Shown here one piece after another: positions 8,025 to 15,055 of a DNA stretch of 64,000 nucleotides. Source of the DNA: Terrimesophilobacter sp963702165 (GTDB taxonomy: Bacteria; Actinomycetota; Actinomycetes; Actinomycetales; Microbacteriaceae). How positions within the stretch are numbered: the first letter of the stretch is position 1; every line of letters starts with the position of its first letter. The stretch covers positions 1,550,001 to 1,614,000 of the forward strand of contig OY969722.1 of assembly GCA_963702165.1 (NCBI GenBank), read 5' to 3'. The notes under the pieces are model-generated. The model was not told where the DNA came from. It did no database searches and was given only the letters and a program-made list of their open reading frames with translations. A program made the translations under genes and the position numbers.

Positions 8025-9122
8025 ATGCAGCCTCTCGCGCACATCGCGGACGGCCCCCGCGGTCGGCGGTTCCTCATGGCGGTGCTCGCCGAGCGGGACG
8101 AGCAACTCGCGATGGATGTGAGACGCGAGGCGATGGCCCTGGACATCGGCGCCGGCTCGGCGTACGTCGCCTCTTCCCGGGTGGACGACGCTGCGCATGC
8201 GGAGCCCGACAACTCACCGGTGTCATTGACGGAACGCATCCGCGACCACACAGGGCATCTCGCGAATGCCGACTGGTTGGCGGCACTGGCTGAAGCGACT
8301 CGGACCGCTATGTATTGGCAGGAACCAGATGGCGAGGACCAGGTTCTCGCGCGGCCAGATTTGACTGACGCCTTGACTGGTTTCGCGCGTGCGCTCGAGC
8401 CGGCGCTGGGCGAGTCCTGGCTTGCAGAGCCGCTCGACCCGACGGCCCAGTTCTTCGTTCAGTGGCTTGGTCGTCACGCGGTACCTGAGCTCGAAATGTC
8501 GGGGGCGGATGCGAAGCTCCGGGCATGGAAGACCGGAACCGTTGCCGACGAGAGTCGAGCGGATGCTGAGCGGCCGAAGAGTCCGGCGGCGCCGTGGACC
8601 GGTGCGTGGTGGTCGACACCCGCCATAGCTGGGCTGCCTATCACCACGCGCGGGCTTCCGGAGACCGGGCCTGTTCGCTTGCAGCTCCTTGAGGACACGC
8701 TCGGCTGGACTGAGGCGCAGGTGATTCCGGTTCGAGCGCGCGATGGCGTTAGCGTCTACGAATTGGCGACGCCGGACGGGTGGACTCAGCTGGTGGGGCG
8801 GTATCCGCTGCGCGTCACCAACTCGCGCCGCCACGACTGGTGGCGTGTAACGGGGATCGAGTCGGAGTGGTTCATTCCCGATTGGGAGGCGGTCGCGGCG
8901 GACTTCGACGCGGTGCACCTCTCGGCCATCGGATACCTGGCGACTGCCGGCCGTGCGCTGACGGTTGATGGCGGGCATACAGTGCTCGCGGGCTGGAGCC
9001 CGGATGAGACCTACTGGCTCACCGACGCACTCGGGGAAGCGGGACCGCCCGTCGAATGGCACGCGAGCATGGACGGCGCGTTGTGGTGGCCGCGTGACGC
9101 GGAGACGAAACTGTGGAGCTGA
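8025..9122 (+). CDS. Conserved hypothetical protein, first gene of a PIN-domain operon
   Basis: A 365-residue soluble protein that I do not recognise. It is acidic and tryptophan-rich in its second half (WWSTPAIAGLP, WWRVTGIESEWFIPDWEAV, WYLTD-like and WWPRDAETKLW segments). It has no signal peptide or membrane helix. The ATG at 8025 is chosen because the preceding open stretch overlaps the promoter region of the divergent DinB gene. Its end overlaps the GTG of the DUF1905 gene by ten bases, which implies translational coupling in a three-gene operon ending in a PIN-domain protein. Confidence 0.75.
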   Translation: MQPLAHIADGPRGRRFLMAVLAERDEQLAMDVRREAMALDIGAGSAYVASSRVDDAAHAEPDNSPVSLTERIRDHTGHLANADWLAALAEATRTAMYWQEPDGEDQVLARPDLTDALTGFARALEPALGESWLAEPLDPTAQFFVQWLGRHAVPELEMSGADAKLRAWKTGTVADESRADAERPKSPAAPWTGAWWSTPAIAGLPITTRGLPETGPVRLQLLEDTLGWTEAQVIPVRARDGVSVYELATPDGWTQLVGRYPLRVTNSRRHDWWRVTGIESEWFIPDWEAVAADFDAVHLSAIGYLATAGRALTVDGGHTVLAGWSPDETYWLTDALGEAGPPVEWHASMDGALWWPRDAETKLWS

Positions 9123-9406
9123 GGTTCACCGGGGAGATCTGGTACTGGCGCGGGCCGGCACCGTTCTACTTCGTGACGGTCCCGGACGATGCCGCCGAGG
9201 ACATCCACGAGGTCGCGGGCCTGGTCACCTACGGCTGGGGCATGATCCCGGCGATTGTCACGATCGGCCGCACCAGCTGGTACACCGCGCTATGGCCGAA
9301 GGATGGCGGCTACGTCGTGCCGCTCAAGGCCGACGTGCGTCGCGCCGAAGACATCGACGTGGACGACATCGTCGAGGTCGGACTGTCGATCGACGACCAG
9401 GGATAG
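9113..9406 (+). CDS. DUF1905 domain protein
   Basis: A 97-residue protein consisting of essentially one DUF1905 domain, a small beta-barrel fold of unknown function. Recognisable parts are FTGEIWYWRGPAPFYFVTVP, GWGMIPAIVTIGRTSW and the VPLKADVRRAEDI close. The start is a GTG inside the last codons of the 365-residue gene, and the PIN gene begins seven bases after its stop. This is the place an antitoxin would occupy, but DUF1905 has no known DNA-binding or antitoxin role. Confidence 0.88.
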   Translation: MELRFTGEIWYWRGPAPFYFVTVPDDAAEDIHEVAGLVTYGWGMIPAIVTIGRTSWYTALWPKDGGYVVPLKADVRRAEDIDVDDIVEVGLSIDDQG

Positions 9407-9413
9407 GAAACCA

Positions 9414-9818
9414 ATGACGAAATATGTGATCGACGCCGGTGCCGCGATCAAGCTTGCTGCCGACAGGCACACGGTGCCCGGCGAGCACGAGTTGCTTGCG
9501 CCGACGCTTCTGCGTTCGCAAGTGCTGTCTATCCTGCACGCGGCTGTCGGCGAGGGAGAGCTGACATCCGCCGAGGCGAAGGAACGGCTCGACTATGTCA
9601 CCGGGATGCGCTTGCGGCTGCTCGGCGACCGGGTGTTGCGCGACGTCGCGTGGAAGGTCGCCGACCGGCTCGGCTGGTCGGAGACCTACGCCGCCGAGTA
9701 CGTAGCGCTCACCCAACTGCAGGCGGATGCCCTGATCACGCTCGATCCCAGGCTGGCCAAGGCGGTGGAAGGCGTCGTGCAGACCGCCCCGATCGATGTG
9801 CTGTATCCGGGGCGTTAG
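9414..9818 (+). CDS. PIN-domain protein (VapC-like)
   Basis: A 134-residue PIN-fold protein resembling VapC ribonuclease toxins. The first acidic site is clear (TKYVIDAGAAIKLA), and the C-terminal ALITLDPRLAKAV carries the last conserved aspartate. The second position, normally Glu in the helix after the proline-rich turn, reads RSQVLSIL. The usual YDALYLALA reads YAAEYVALT. The active site may therefore be altered. There is no VapB-type antitoxin; the preceding gene encodes DUF1905. Its stop lies six bases from the stop of the convergent deaminase. Confidence 0.87.
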   Translation: MTKYVIDAGAAIKLAADRHTVPGEHELLAPTLLRSQVLSILHAAVGEGELTSAEAKERLDYVTGMRLRLLGDRVLRDVAWKVADRLGWSETYAAEYVALTQLQADALITLDPRLAKAVEGVVQTAPIDVLYPGR

Positions 9819-9824
9819 TCAGCG

Positions 9825-10301
9825 TCAGCGCTGGTGGTAGCGCCGATGGAGGTCGTGGACCTCGTTGGCCAGGTCCTCGACAGGGCCGTCGACAACGACA
9901 TCCGGAGCCACCTCGGTTATCGGCATCGACTTCACCGGAGAGCGCGGGACATTCATCGCTTGCAGCCAGTCGCTCAGCTGGGCCGACGAGCTCGCGTACA
10001 CGATCCGGCCGAGCCCAACCCAAGCATGCGCTGCGGCGCACATGGGGCAATGCTCGCCGGAGGTGTAGACCGTCGCGGCCGCCCGCTGCTCCGGGGTGAG
10101 ATTCGCCGCCGCCCAGCGGGCAATCGCGAACTCGGGATGCTGGGTGCGGTCGCCAGTCGACTCGTGGTTGTGGTCTTCGAAGAGCACTTGGTTGTCCGCG
10201 CCGACGAGCACCGAGCCAAACGGCTTGTCTCCCGTATCCAGCGCCATCCGGGCGAGCTCTATGCAACGGCGCAGGTGGGCGCGATCCGATTCGTCGACCA
10301 C
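9825..10301 (-). CDS. Nucleoside deaminase (CMP/dCMP deaminase family)
   Basis: A 158-residue zinc-dependent cytidine-deaminase-fold enzyme. The zinc and proton-transfer site is visible as HPEFAIARW (His and Glu) and HCPMCAAAHAW (two zinc cysteines), in the usual order. It resembles guanine deaminase or TadA-type nucleoside deaminases; the substrate is not determinable from sequence. It begins VDESDRAHLRRCIELARMAL after an initiator codon at 10301. Confidence 0.9.
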   Translation of the reverse strand: MVDESDRAHLRRCIELARMALDTGDKPFGSVLVGADNQVLFEDHNHESTGDRTQHPEFAIARWAAANLTPEQRAAATVYTSGEHCPMCAAAHAWVGLGRIVYASSSAQLSDWLQAMNVPRSPVKSMPITEVAPDVVVDGPVEDLANEVHDLHRRYHQR

Positions 10302-10321
10302 CTACCGCACCTCGCCGGGAC

Positions 10322-10714
10322 TCACAGTTCGACCGAATGTTCGGTGAGATCGCGGTAGAGCTTCCAACGTCCGTCGTCCGACCGACGCCACGACTCGAGC
10401 AGCGCAGCGCGTGCCAGCACCTGGTCGCCGGAACGGTAGCTCAATTCGTAGAAGACGATGGCTTCGTCGTCACCGCGTCGGCCGATTGTGCGATGCTCAG
10501 CGTGGACCGTGGTTCCACTCAAGGCGGCTATCGCCTGAGTGAAGCCCTCGTGAGCCTCCGCATTCGTGAAGGGGTCGACGCGCACCGCATCGTGCCCCAC
10601 CCAACCGTGGTAGTCGTCGGCAATAAACGGGTCGAGCTCGGCCTTGTTGCCTGTGGCCGTCGCGCGATTCCAAGCACCCAGGTAGTCGTCGTGGAAATCA
10701 GCGTTCTGCGTCAT
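10322..10714 (-). CDS. NTF2-like (SnoaL/DUF4440) protein
   Basis: A 130-residue cone-fold protein of the NTF2-like superfamily. The alpha helix YLGAWNRATATGN, the strand FIADDYHGWVG and the terminal LLESWRRSDDGRWKLYRDL match the family. Such proteins are enzymes or small-molecule binders; no specific role can be given. The start MTQNADFHDD at 10714 is preferred over an upstream in-frame start, as it gives the normal family length. It sits upstream of the deaminase on the same strand with a 20-base gap. Confidence 0.82.
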   Translation of the reverse strand: MTQNADFHDDYLGAWNRATATGNKAELDPFIADDYHGWVGHDAVRVDPFTNAEAHEGFTQAIAALSGTTVHAEHRTIGRRGDDEAIVFYELSYRSGDQVLARAALLESWRRSDDGRWKLYRDLTEHSVEL

Positions 10715-10786
10715 GGCATGACGGTAACGCAGGTGGCGGCCCATGAGCGAGACCGGTCGATGGTCAGGTTCAAGTTCGACCGCTGC

Positions 10787-10966
10787 TCAGTCACCATCGA
10801 ATCCCTCGCCGATCTCACCGAACTCTACGGCGGAAGGCTCCCAGTCGGCGGTGGTGGATGCGACGGATGCCACTGGCGAGTCGACGGCGCGAAGCTGTGC
10901 GGCCTGAAGCGCACGCTCGATCGCCGCGATGGTGTCCGGATCCGCCTCCCCGCCGTCTCTCGTCAT
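10787..10966 (-). CDS. Small hypothetical protein (59 aa), second of a pair
   Basis: A 59-residue acidic protein beginning MTRDGGEADPDTIAAIERAL and ending FGEIGEGFDGD, probably helical at its start. I recognise no family. Its ATG follows the stop of the preceding 59-residue gene after one base, which suggests the two are translated together. Codon use has the same strong GC bias at third positions as neighbouring genes. Confidence 0.55.
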   Translation of the reverse strand: MTRDGGEADPDTIAAIERALQAAQLRAVDSPVASVASTTADWEPSAVEFGEIGEGFDGD

Positions 10967-10967
10967 G

Positions 10968-11147
10968 CTATTCCCGTCCCCGAATGTCGTCCGAGTCGTC
11001 CGAGTCGTCCGGGTCATCACGGATCGCCCCGCCTTCACCCTCCCACCGGTCAAGCTGACGCTTGTCCGCCTTGGCTTGCTCGCTGTTCGGCCAGGCTCGG
11101 CGCAGCGTCCATGCAGCTTTCCTGACGCTTTCTCCGAACTTGGCCAT
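10968..11147 (-). CDS. Small hypothetical protein (59 aa), first of a pair
   Basis: A short gene encoding MAKFGESVRKAAWTL followed by a basic helix (RRAWPNSEQAKADKRQ), a DRWEGEGGAIR segment and an acidic tail with DDPDDSDDSDD. The charge split, a basic amphipathic N-terminus and a polyacidic C-terminus, is the main visible feature. The acidic tail comes from a short GTC-CGA type repeat in the DNA. No family is recognised. It overlaps nothing and is followed one base later by another 59-residue gene. Confidence 0.6.
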   Translation of the reverse strand: MAKFGESVRKAAWTLRRAWPNSEQAKADKRQLDRWEGEGGAIRDDPDDSDDSDDIRGRE

Positions 11148-11294
11148 GCCCTGACCATACGCCTGGGTCGCGCATCCGGAAAGGGTTCGGACGGCGGTCA
11201 GGCGAGAGCAGGCAGCAGGGCGGCTAGGCCACCATCAAGCGTGAACTGCCGCGCCGTTCCACGGGTCGAAGTCGAACTGCCAGGTACAGGGCGA

Positions 11295-12257
11295 CTAACG
11301 GTCAGATGGAAGGTCGGTCGGCCCGGCCTCTCGCGCCTGCATGAGGCGGCGAAGCACAAGACCTGCCGCCGCGGTCACGATCGCGACGAGCAGATACACC
11401 AGCGAAACCTCTGGCAGCAACAGCGCACTCTGGAATACCTGCACACCGAACTCGAGCATCTGATCGGGGCGGCGTGCGAGCACCCGGCTTCCAACTGCGG
11501 CGCTCACCGCAGTGATCGTCGCGGGCATCAGCCACAATATGAGCAGGCTCGCAACGGCGGCAACGGCACGCCAAACGGTGCGGACCCCGCACCAAGCCAC
11601 CGCAACTCCGATCAGGATCGCCGGAACCCAACGGGCGACGCCGAGGAACCACCGCGACATGTCGTTCGGCAGCGCCCCAAACGGAACGATGAGCCCGTTC
11701 AGCCAGACGCCGACCGCGATGGCGGACATCGCGATTCCCAGCAGTGCGCCCGCGCGCGGGGCGCGGCCGATCAGAATGAGACTGAGCGCACCGAAGCCGA
11801 TCGACAGCACGACCACCGCGGTCATCGCGGTGAGGTAGATCGCCGATTCGGTACCGTCCCGGAGTCCGGCAGCGACGATCAGGGTGGCCTGAACCGCAGC
11901 TGAGACCTGCACCAAGAAGACGCCTAGCGCGATTCCGAGTGGGCCGCGTCGCGAGAGCCGACCCTGCAACGTGCGCGCGAGGAGACCAGCGAGGGCTGCA
12001 CCGGTGACGATCATCCCTGCGATGAGTGTGATCGCGTATTGGTTGAGCGGCAGAAGCGCGATGGGCATCGAATGAGAGGCCACGACGGTCGCCCAGAGGT
12101 TCTGGAGCGGCAGTCGCATCCCGGTGATGATCCATGGCAGCAGTCCGACGATCGCAGCCGCCGCCCCGATCGCCAGAGACCACGGGAAAGTGACTTGCCT
12201 TCCTGCCGCGCCGGCCGCGGTCGGAAGCGCAGGTTGATGCTCCGTGGTCTCGGTCAC
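11295..12257 (-). CDS. Hypothetical multi-spanning membrane protein
   Basis: A 320-residue integral membrane protein with about eight to nine predicted helices. Examples are SLAIGAAAAIVGLLPWII, YAITLIAGMIVTGAALAGLL and LYLTAMTAVVVLSIGFGAL-type stretches, ending in VYLLVAIVTAAAGLVL with a short cytoplasmic tail. I recognise no family. The start is the GTG at 12257, six bases after GGGGGA. It is divergent from the alcohol dehydrogenase gene, with a 161-base shared promoter region. Confidence 0.72.
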   Translation of the reverse strand: MTETTEHQPALPTAAGAAGRQVTFPWSLAIGAAAAIVGLLPWIITGMRLPLQNLWATVVASHSMPIALLPLNQYAITLIAGMIVTGAALAGLLARTLQGRLSRRGPLGIALGVFLVQVSAAVQATLIVAAGLRDGTESAIYLTAMTAVVVLSIGFGALSLILIGRAPRAGALLGIAMSAIAVGVWLNGLIVPFGALPNDMSRWFLGVARWVPAILIGVAVAWCGVRTVWRAVAAVASLLILWLMPATITAVSAAVGSRVLARRPDQMLEFGVQVFQSALLLPEVSLVYLLVAIVTAAAGLVLRRLMQAREAGPTDLPSDR

Positions 12258-12418
12258 TTGATCCCCCACTTGCGGTGCGCTCGGATGCCACAGCCTACAG
12301 GTGCTTGTTGAGACACATTCGCCCCCGCATCCGGGAGCCACAGGGTGGACCGTCAGCAGACCCACGGGAGAGGTTGCTAGACCAACGGCATCACCCCGCA
12401 AGCAGGAAAGGCACTCCC

Positions 12419-13378
12419 ATGAAGGCATGGCAATTCACAGGCACCGACAAGCCACTCGAACTGAACGAGGTCCCTGAGCCCAGCGCTGGTCCCGGCCAGG
12501 TTGTGGTCGAGGTCAAAGCAGCGGGGGTGTGCCACTCGGACGTTTCGACGCTTGACGACCCGGGCTGGATGGCCCTGTTCTCGACCCTCCCCCGCACGAT
12601 GGGTCACGAGAACGCGGGCGTCATCACCGAGGTCGGTGCAGGCATGGATCAGTGGAAGGTCGGCGACAGGGTCGGCCTCGCACCGGTGATGAGCGACGGC
12701 GACGCCCTCGGTTACGGCAAGTGGGACGGCGGCTTCGGCCCCAAGATGGTCGCAACCGCTGACAACCTGGTGAAACTCCCCGACGAGGTACCATTCGATC
12801 TCGGTGCGATGGCGACGGATGCCGGACTCACCGCCTACCACGCCATCATGGCGGTCGGCGGCGCGAAGGCGGGCATGAAGGTCGGCGTGATCGGCCTCGG
12901 CGGTCTCGGCTACATCGGCGCTCGCGTGGCGGCGCTGTCCGGTGCGGAGGTCTACGGTGCCGAGGTCAACCCGGAGACGCGCAAGCTCAAGGACGAGATC
13001 GGGTTGGCCGATGTCGCCGACTCGATCGACGCGTTCAAGGACAAGGGTCTCCAACTCATCGTCGACTACGCCGGTTTCGGCACCACCACGGCAGCCGCGG
13101 TCGAGACGCTCGCCGAATTCGGCACCTTCGTGCAGGTGGGCATGGGGCGCCTCGAGGCGACCATCAACACCTACCCGCTGATCATCAACCAGCTGACACT
13201 GAAGGGCTCCAAGTCCGGCACGAAAGAGGACCTCGAGAACCTCTACGCGTTGATGAGGTCGGGCGAGCTGAACCCGCCAATGAATCTCATCACGCACGCC
13301 GACATCCCGGATGCGATCGACAAGTTGCGCGCAGGTGGCGTGGTTGGACGCTTCATCGCGATGTACGACGGCGCCTGA
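12419..13378 (+). CDS. Zinc-type alcohol dehydrogenase lacking the structural zinc lobe
   Basis: A 319-residue medium-chain dehydrogenase of the zinc alcohol dehydrogenase family. The catalytic domain has GVCHSDVS (catalytic Cys), GHENAGVI (His/Glu), and TDAGLTAYHA with Asp where many relatives have the third-ligand Cys. The Rossmann site is VIGLGGLGYIGARVA, and EVNPETRK suggests NAD preference. The loop at residues about 85-115 contains no cysteines, so the four-Cys structural zinc site is absent and the protein is some 25 residues short. Ribosome site AGGAAAGG. Confidence 0.88.
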   Translation: MKAWQFTGTDKPLELNEVPEPSAGPGQVVVEVKAAGVCHSDVSTLDDPGWMALFSTLPRTMGHENAGVITEVGAGMDQWKVGDRVGLAPVMSDGDALGYGKWDGGFGPKMVATADNLVKLPDEVPFDLGAMATDAGLTAYHAIMAVGGAKAGMKVGVIGLGGLGYIGARVAALSGAEVYGAEVNPETRKLKDEIGLADVADSIDAFKDKGLQLIVDYAGFGTTTAAAVETLAEFGTFVQVGMGRLEATINTYPLIINQLTLKGSKSGTKEDLENLYALMRSGELNPPMNLITHADIPDAIDKLRAGGVVGRFIAMYDGA

Positions 13379-13438
13379 CACGGTCTGCCGGTGCGCCGCA
13401 GCCACGACGCACCGGCCTCGTCGCATCCGCGCCGCCCC

Positions 13439-13492
13439 TTGTTGACCGCGCGCCACCTTGAAGCGCAGCGCGGTCAACAAACGGGCGCGCGG
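13439..13492. repeat. Intergenic palindrome, family C copy 1
   Basis: Inverted arms TTGTTGACCGCGC (13439-13451) and its exact complement at 13468-13480 enclose a 16-base loop, followed by ACGGGCGCGCGG. It lies between convergent genes and could form an RNA hairpin. Two further copies of the same arm sequence occur at 13.96 and 38.39 kb. Confidence 0.8.
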
Positions 13493-13527
13493 ATTGAAGT
13501 CACGCGCGTGCCATGAAGTACTGGTGC

Positions 13528-13891
13528 TTACTCCGGGCGTTCGGTGTGCTCGGGGGACCAGGCTGGCGCGGCGCCGTGCGCGGAGTACTCATCGGGCTGA
13601 CGTTGCGGCGCCGGAGTGCTCGTGCGCCCGAGGTACAGGTCCTGCATCACGTCGCCGGCGCTGACAACCGGCTCCTTCGTCGCCTGCCTTTTCTTGGTCA
13701 GGATGAGCACCACACGAACGACGTAGCCGACCGCGATCGCTGCCCACAAGCCCCACACGGCGAATGTCAGGGGTCCTGGTTCGTCGGATGGGCGGCCAGA
13801 CCAGGTTCGACCACGCCAAGACGCCGATCCCGGCGATCACGGCGACGATCGCCACGGTGTTCAGAACTCGTCGCACTCGCATCCGCTTCAT
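13528..13891 (-). CDS. Small membrane protein, frame interrupted once
   Basis: A protein of about 120 residues with two predicted membrane helices: VLNTVAIVAVIAGIGVLAW near the start and WGLWAAIAVGYVVRVVLIL in the middle, then a soluble tail rich in Pro and Gln ending HTERPE. The frame shifts once near 13785-13790, where CCGCCCATCC probably has one C too many; removing it joins SNLVWPP to DEPGPLTFAVWG. The family is unknown. The tail after the second helix (TKKRQATKEP) is likely cytoplasmic. Confidence 0.6.
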
Positions 13892-13945
13892 CGGGACAGT
13901 TCCTGCTCTCCGCTCAGTTCCGTTCAAGGTACAGGCTGTGCAGCG

Positions 13946-14017
13946 CATCCGCGCGCCAGTTTGTTGACCGCGCGCCAGTTTGAACCGCAGCGCGGTCAAC
14001 AAGCCGGCGCGCGGATG
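13946..14017. repeat. Intergenic palindrome, family C copy 2
   Basis: A 72-bp nested palindrome. The outer arms CATCCGCGCGCC / GGCGCGCGGATG surround the inner arms TTGTTGACCGCGC / GCGCGGTCAACAA. Unlike the other copies it sits between divergent gene starts (13891 minus, 14090 plus), so it is not simply a terminator. Confidence 0.8.
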
Positions 14018-14089
14018 GCACGATCCCGCGGCTGTCGTGCCTGAGAGCCAGGTGCGAACCCAAACCGTGCACGCGGACCGGGACGTAGC

Positions 14090-15046
14090 ATGGCCCGCAT
14101 GTCCGGACGCATCGCCGCACGTACATTGTTCGCCGCCACACTGAGCGCCCTTCTCGTCGTTTCGGGAGCGCAGATGGCCTTGGCTACGCAGCAGTCGCCG
14201 CCCGGCCATTTCCCGGAGGTGATCGCCCTGCCCAACGGCTTCCAGCCCGAGGGAATCGCAATCGGCCCCGGCGGCACCGGGTACGTCGGCTCACTGGTCG
14301 ACGGCGACATCTACGTCTTCAACGTGCGCACCGGCCAAGAGATCACGACCCTTCAGGGTCCCGGCACACCGTCGGTCGGCCTGAAGATCGACAACCACGG
14401 CCGGCTGTTCATCGCCGGCGGCCCCACCGGGGAAGCCCGGGTCGTGGATGCCGCCACCGGCGAGCTGATCCAGAGCTACCAGCTCACCACCGAGCCGTCC
14501 TTCATCAACGACGTCGTCCTCACGCGCGACGCCGCCTGGTTCACCGACAGCCAGCAGGCGCAGCTGTACAAGCTTCCACTCGGTCCCGGGGGCACGCTTC
14601 CGGATCCGGATGCCGTTCAGACGCTTCCGTTGACCGGCGACTGGGTGCAGCAGCCCGGCTTCAACGCCAACGGCATCGAGGAGACCCCGAACCACCAGGC
14701 ACTCCTCGTGATCCAGTCGGCCACCGGCATCCTGTTCCGGGTTGATCCGAACACCGGTGTCGCCACCGCCGTCGACCTGGGCGGCGTGACCCTGACCAAC
14801 GGCGATGGGCTGCTGCTCGTCGGACGCACGCTGTACGTGGTGCAGAACCTGTCGAACACGGTTGCCGTCATCCGCATTGACGCGGACGGTACCAGCGGCA
14901 AACTCGTTGACCAGCTCACCGACCCCGACTTCCAGGTACCGACGACTGTCGCTCGGTTCGGCAACGGGCTGTACCTGCCGAACGCGCGCTTCGACACTCC
15001 ACCGACCCCCGACACCGAATACTCGGTGGTGCGCATCGACCGCTGA
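14090..15046 (+). CDS. Secreted SMP-30/NHL-type beta-propeller protein
   Basis: A 318-residue protein with a Sec signal peptide (basic start MARMSGRIAARTL, hydrophobic core, then ALATQQ cleavage region) followed by a six-bladed propeller. Blade-like repeats include FQPEGIAIGPGGTGYVGSL, NHGRLFIAGGP, FINDVVLTRDAAWFTDS and NGDGLLLVGRTLYVV. This resembles SMP-30/gluconolactonase and NHL proteins; an enzymatic role is not provable. The second ATG at 14099 is an equally plausible start. Confidence 0.82.
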   Translation: MARMSGRIAARTLFAATLSALLVVSGAQMALATQQSPPGHFPEVIALPNGFQPEGIAIGPGGTGYVGSLVDGDIYVFNVRTGQEITTLQGPGTPSVGLKIDNHGRLFIAGGPTGEARVVDAATGELIQSYQLTTEPSFINDVVLTRDAAWFTDSQQAQLYKLPLGPGGTLPDPDAVQTLPLTGDWVQQPGFNANGIEETPNHQALLVIQSATGILFRVDPNTGVATAVDLGGVTLTNGDGLLLVGRTLYVVQNLSNTVAVIRIDADGTSGKLVDQLTDPDFQVPTTVARFGNGLYLPNARFDTPPTPDTEYSVVRIDR

Positions 15047-15055
15047 CGCAGCGCG

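Noticed and set aside
8025..9818. Assigning the three-gene PIN operon as a standard VapBC system
   Set aside because: No VapB-type DNA-binding antitoxin is present; the upstream gene encodes DUF1905.
12377..13480. Long minus-strand reading frame of 367 codons opposite the alcohol dehydrogenase
   Set aside because: High-GC shadow: the plus strand has a clear dehydrogenase with all motifs, while the reverse translation is Arg/Gly/His-rich without family resemblance.
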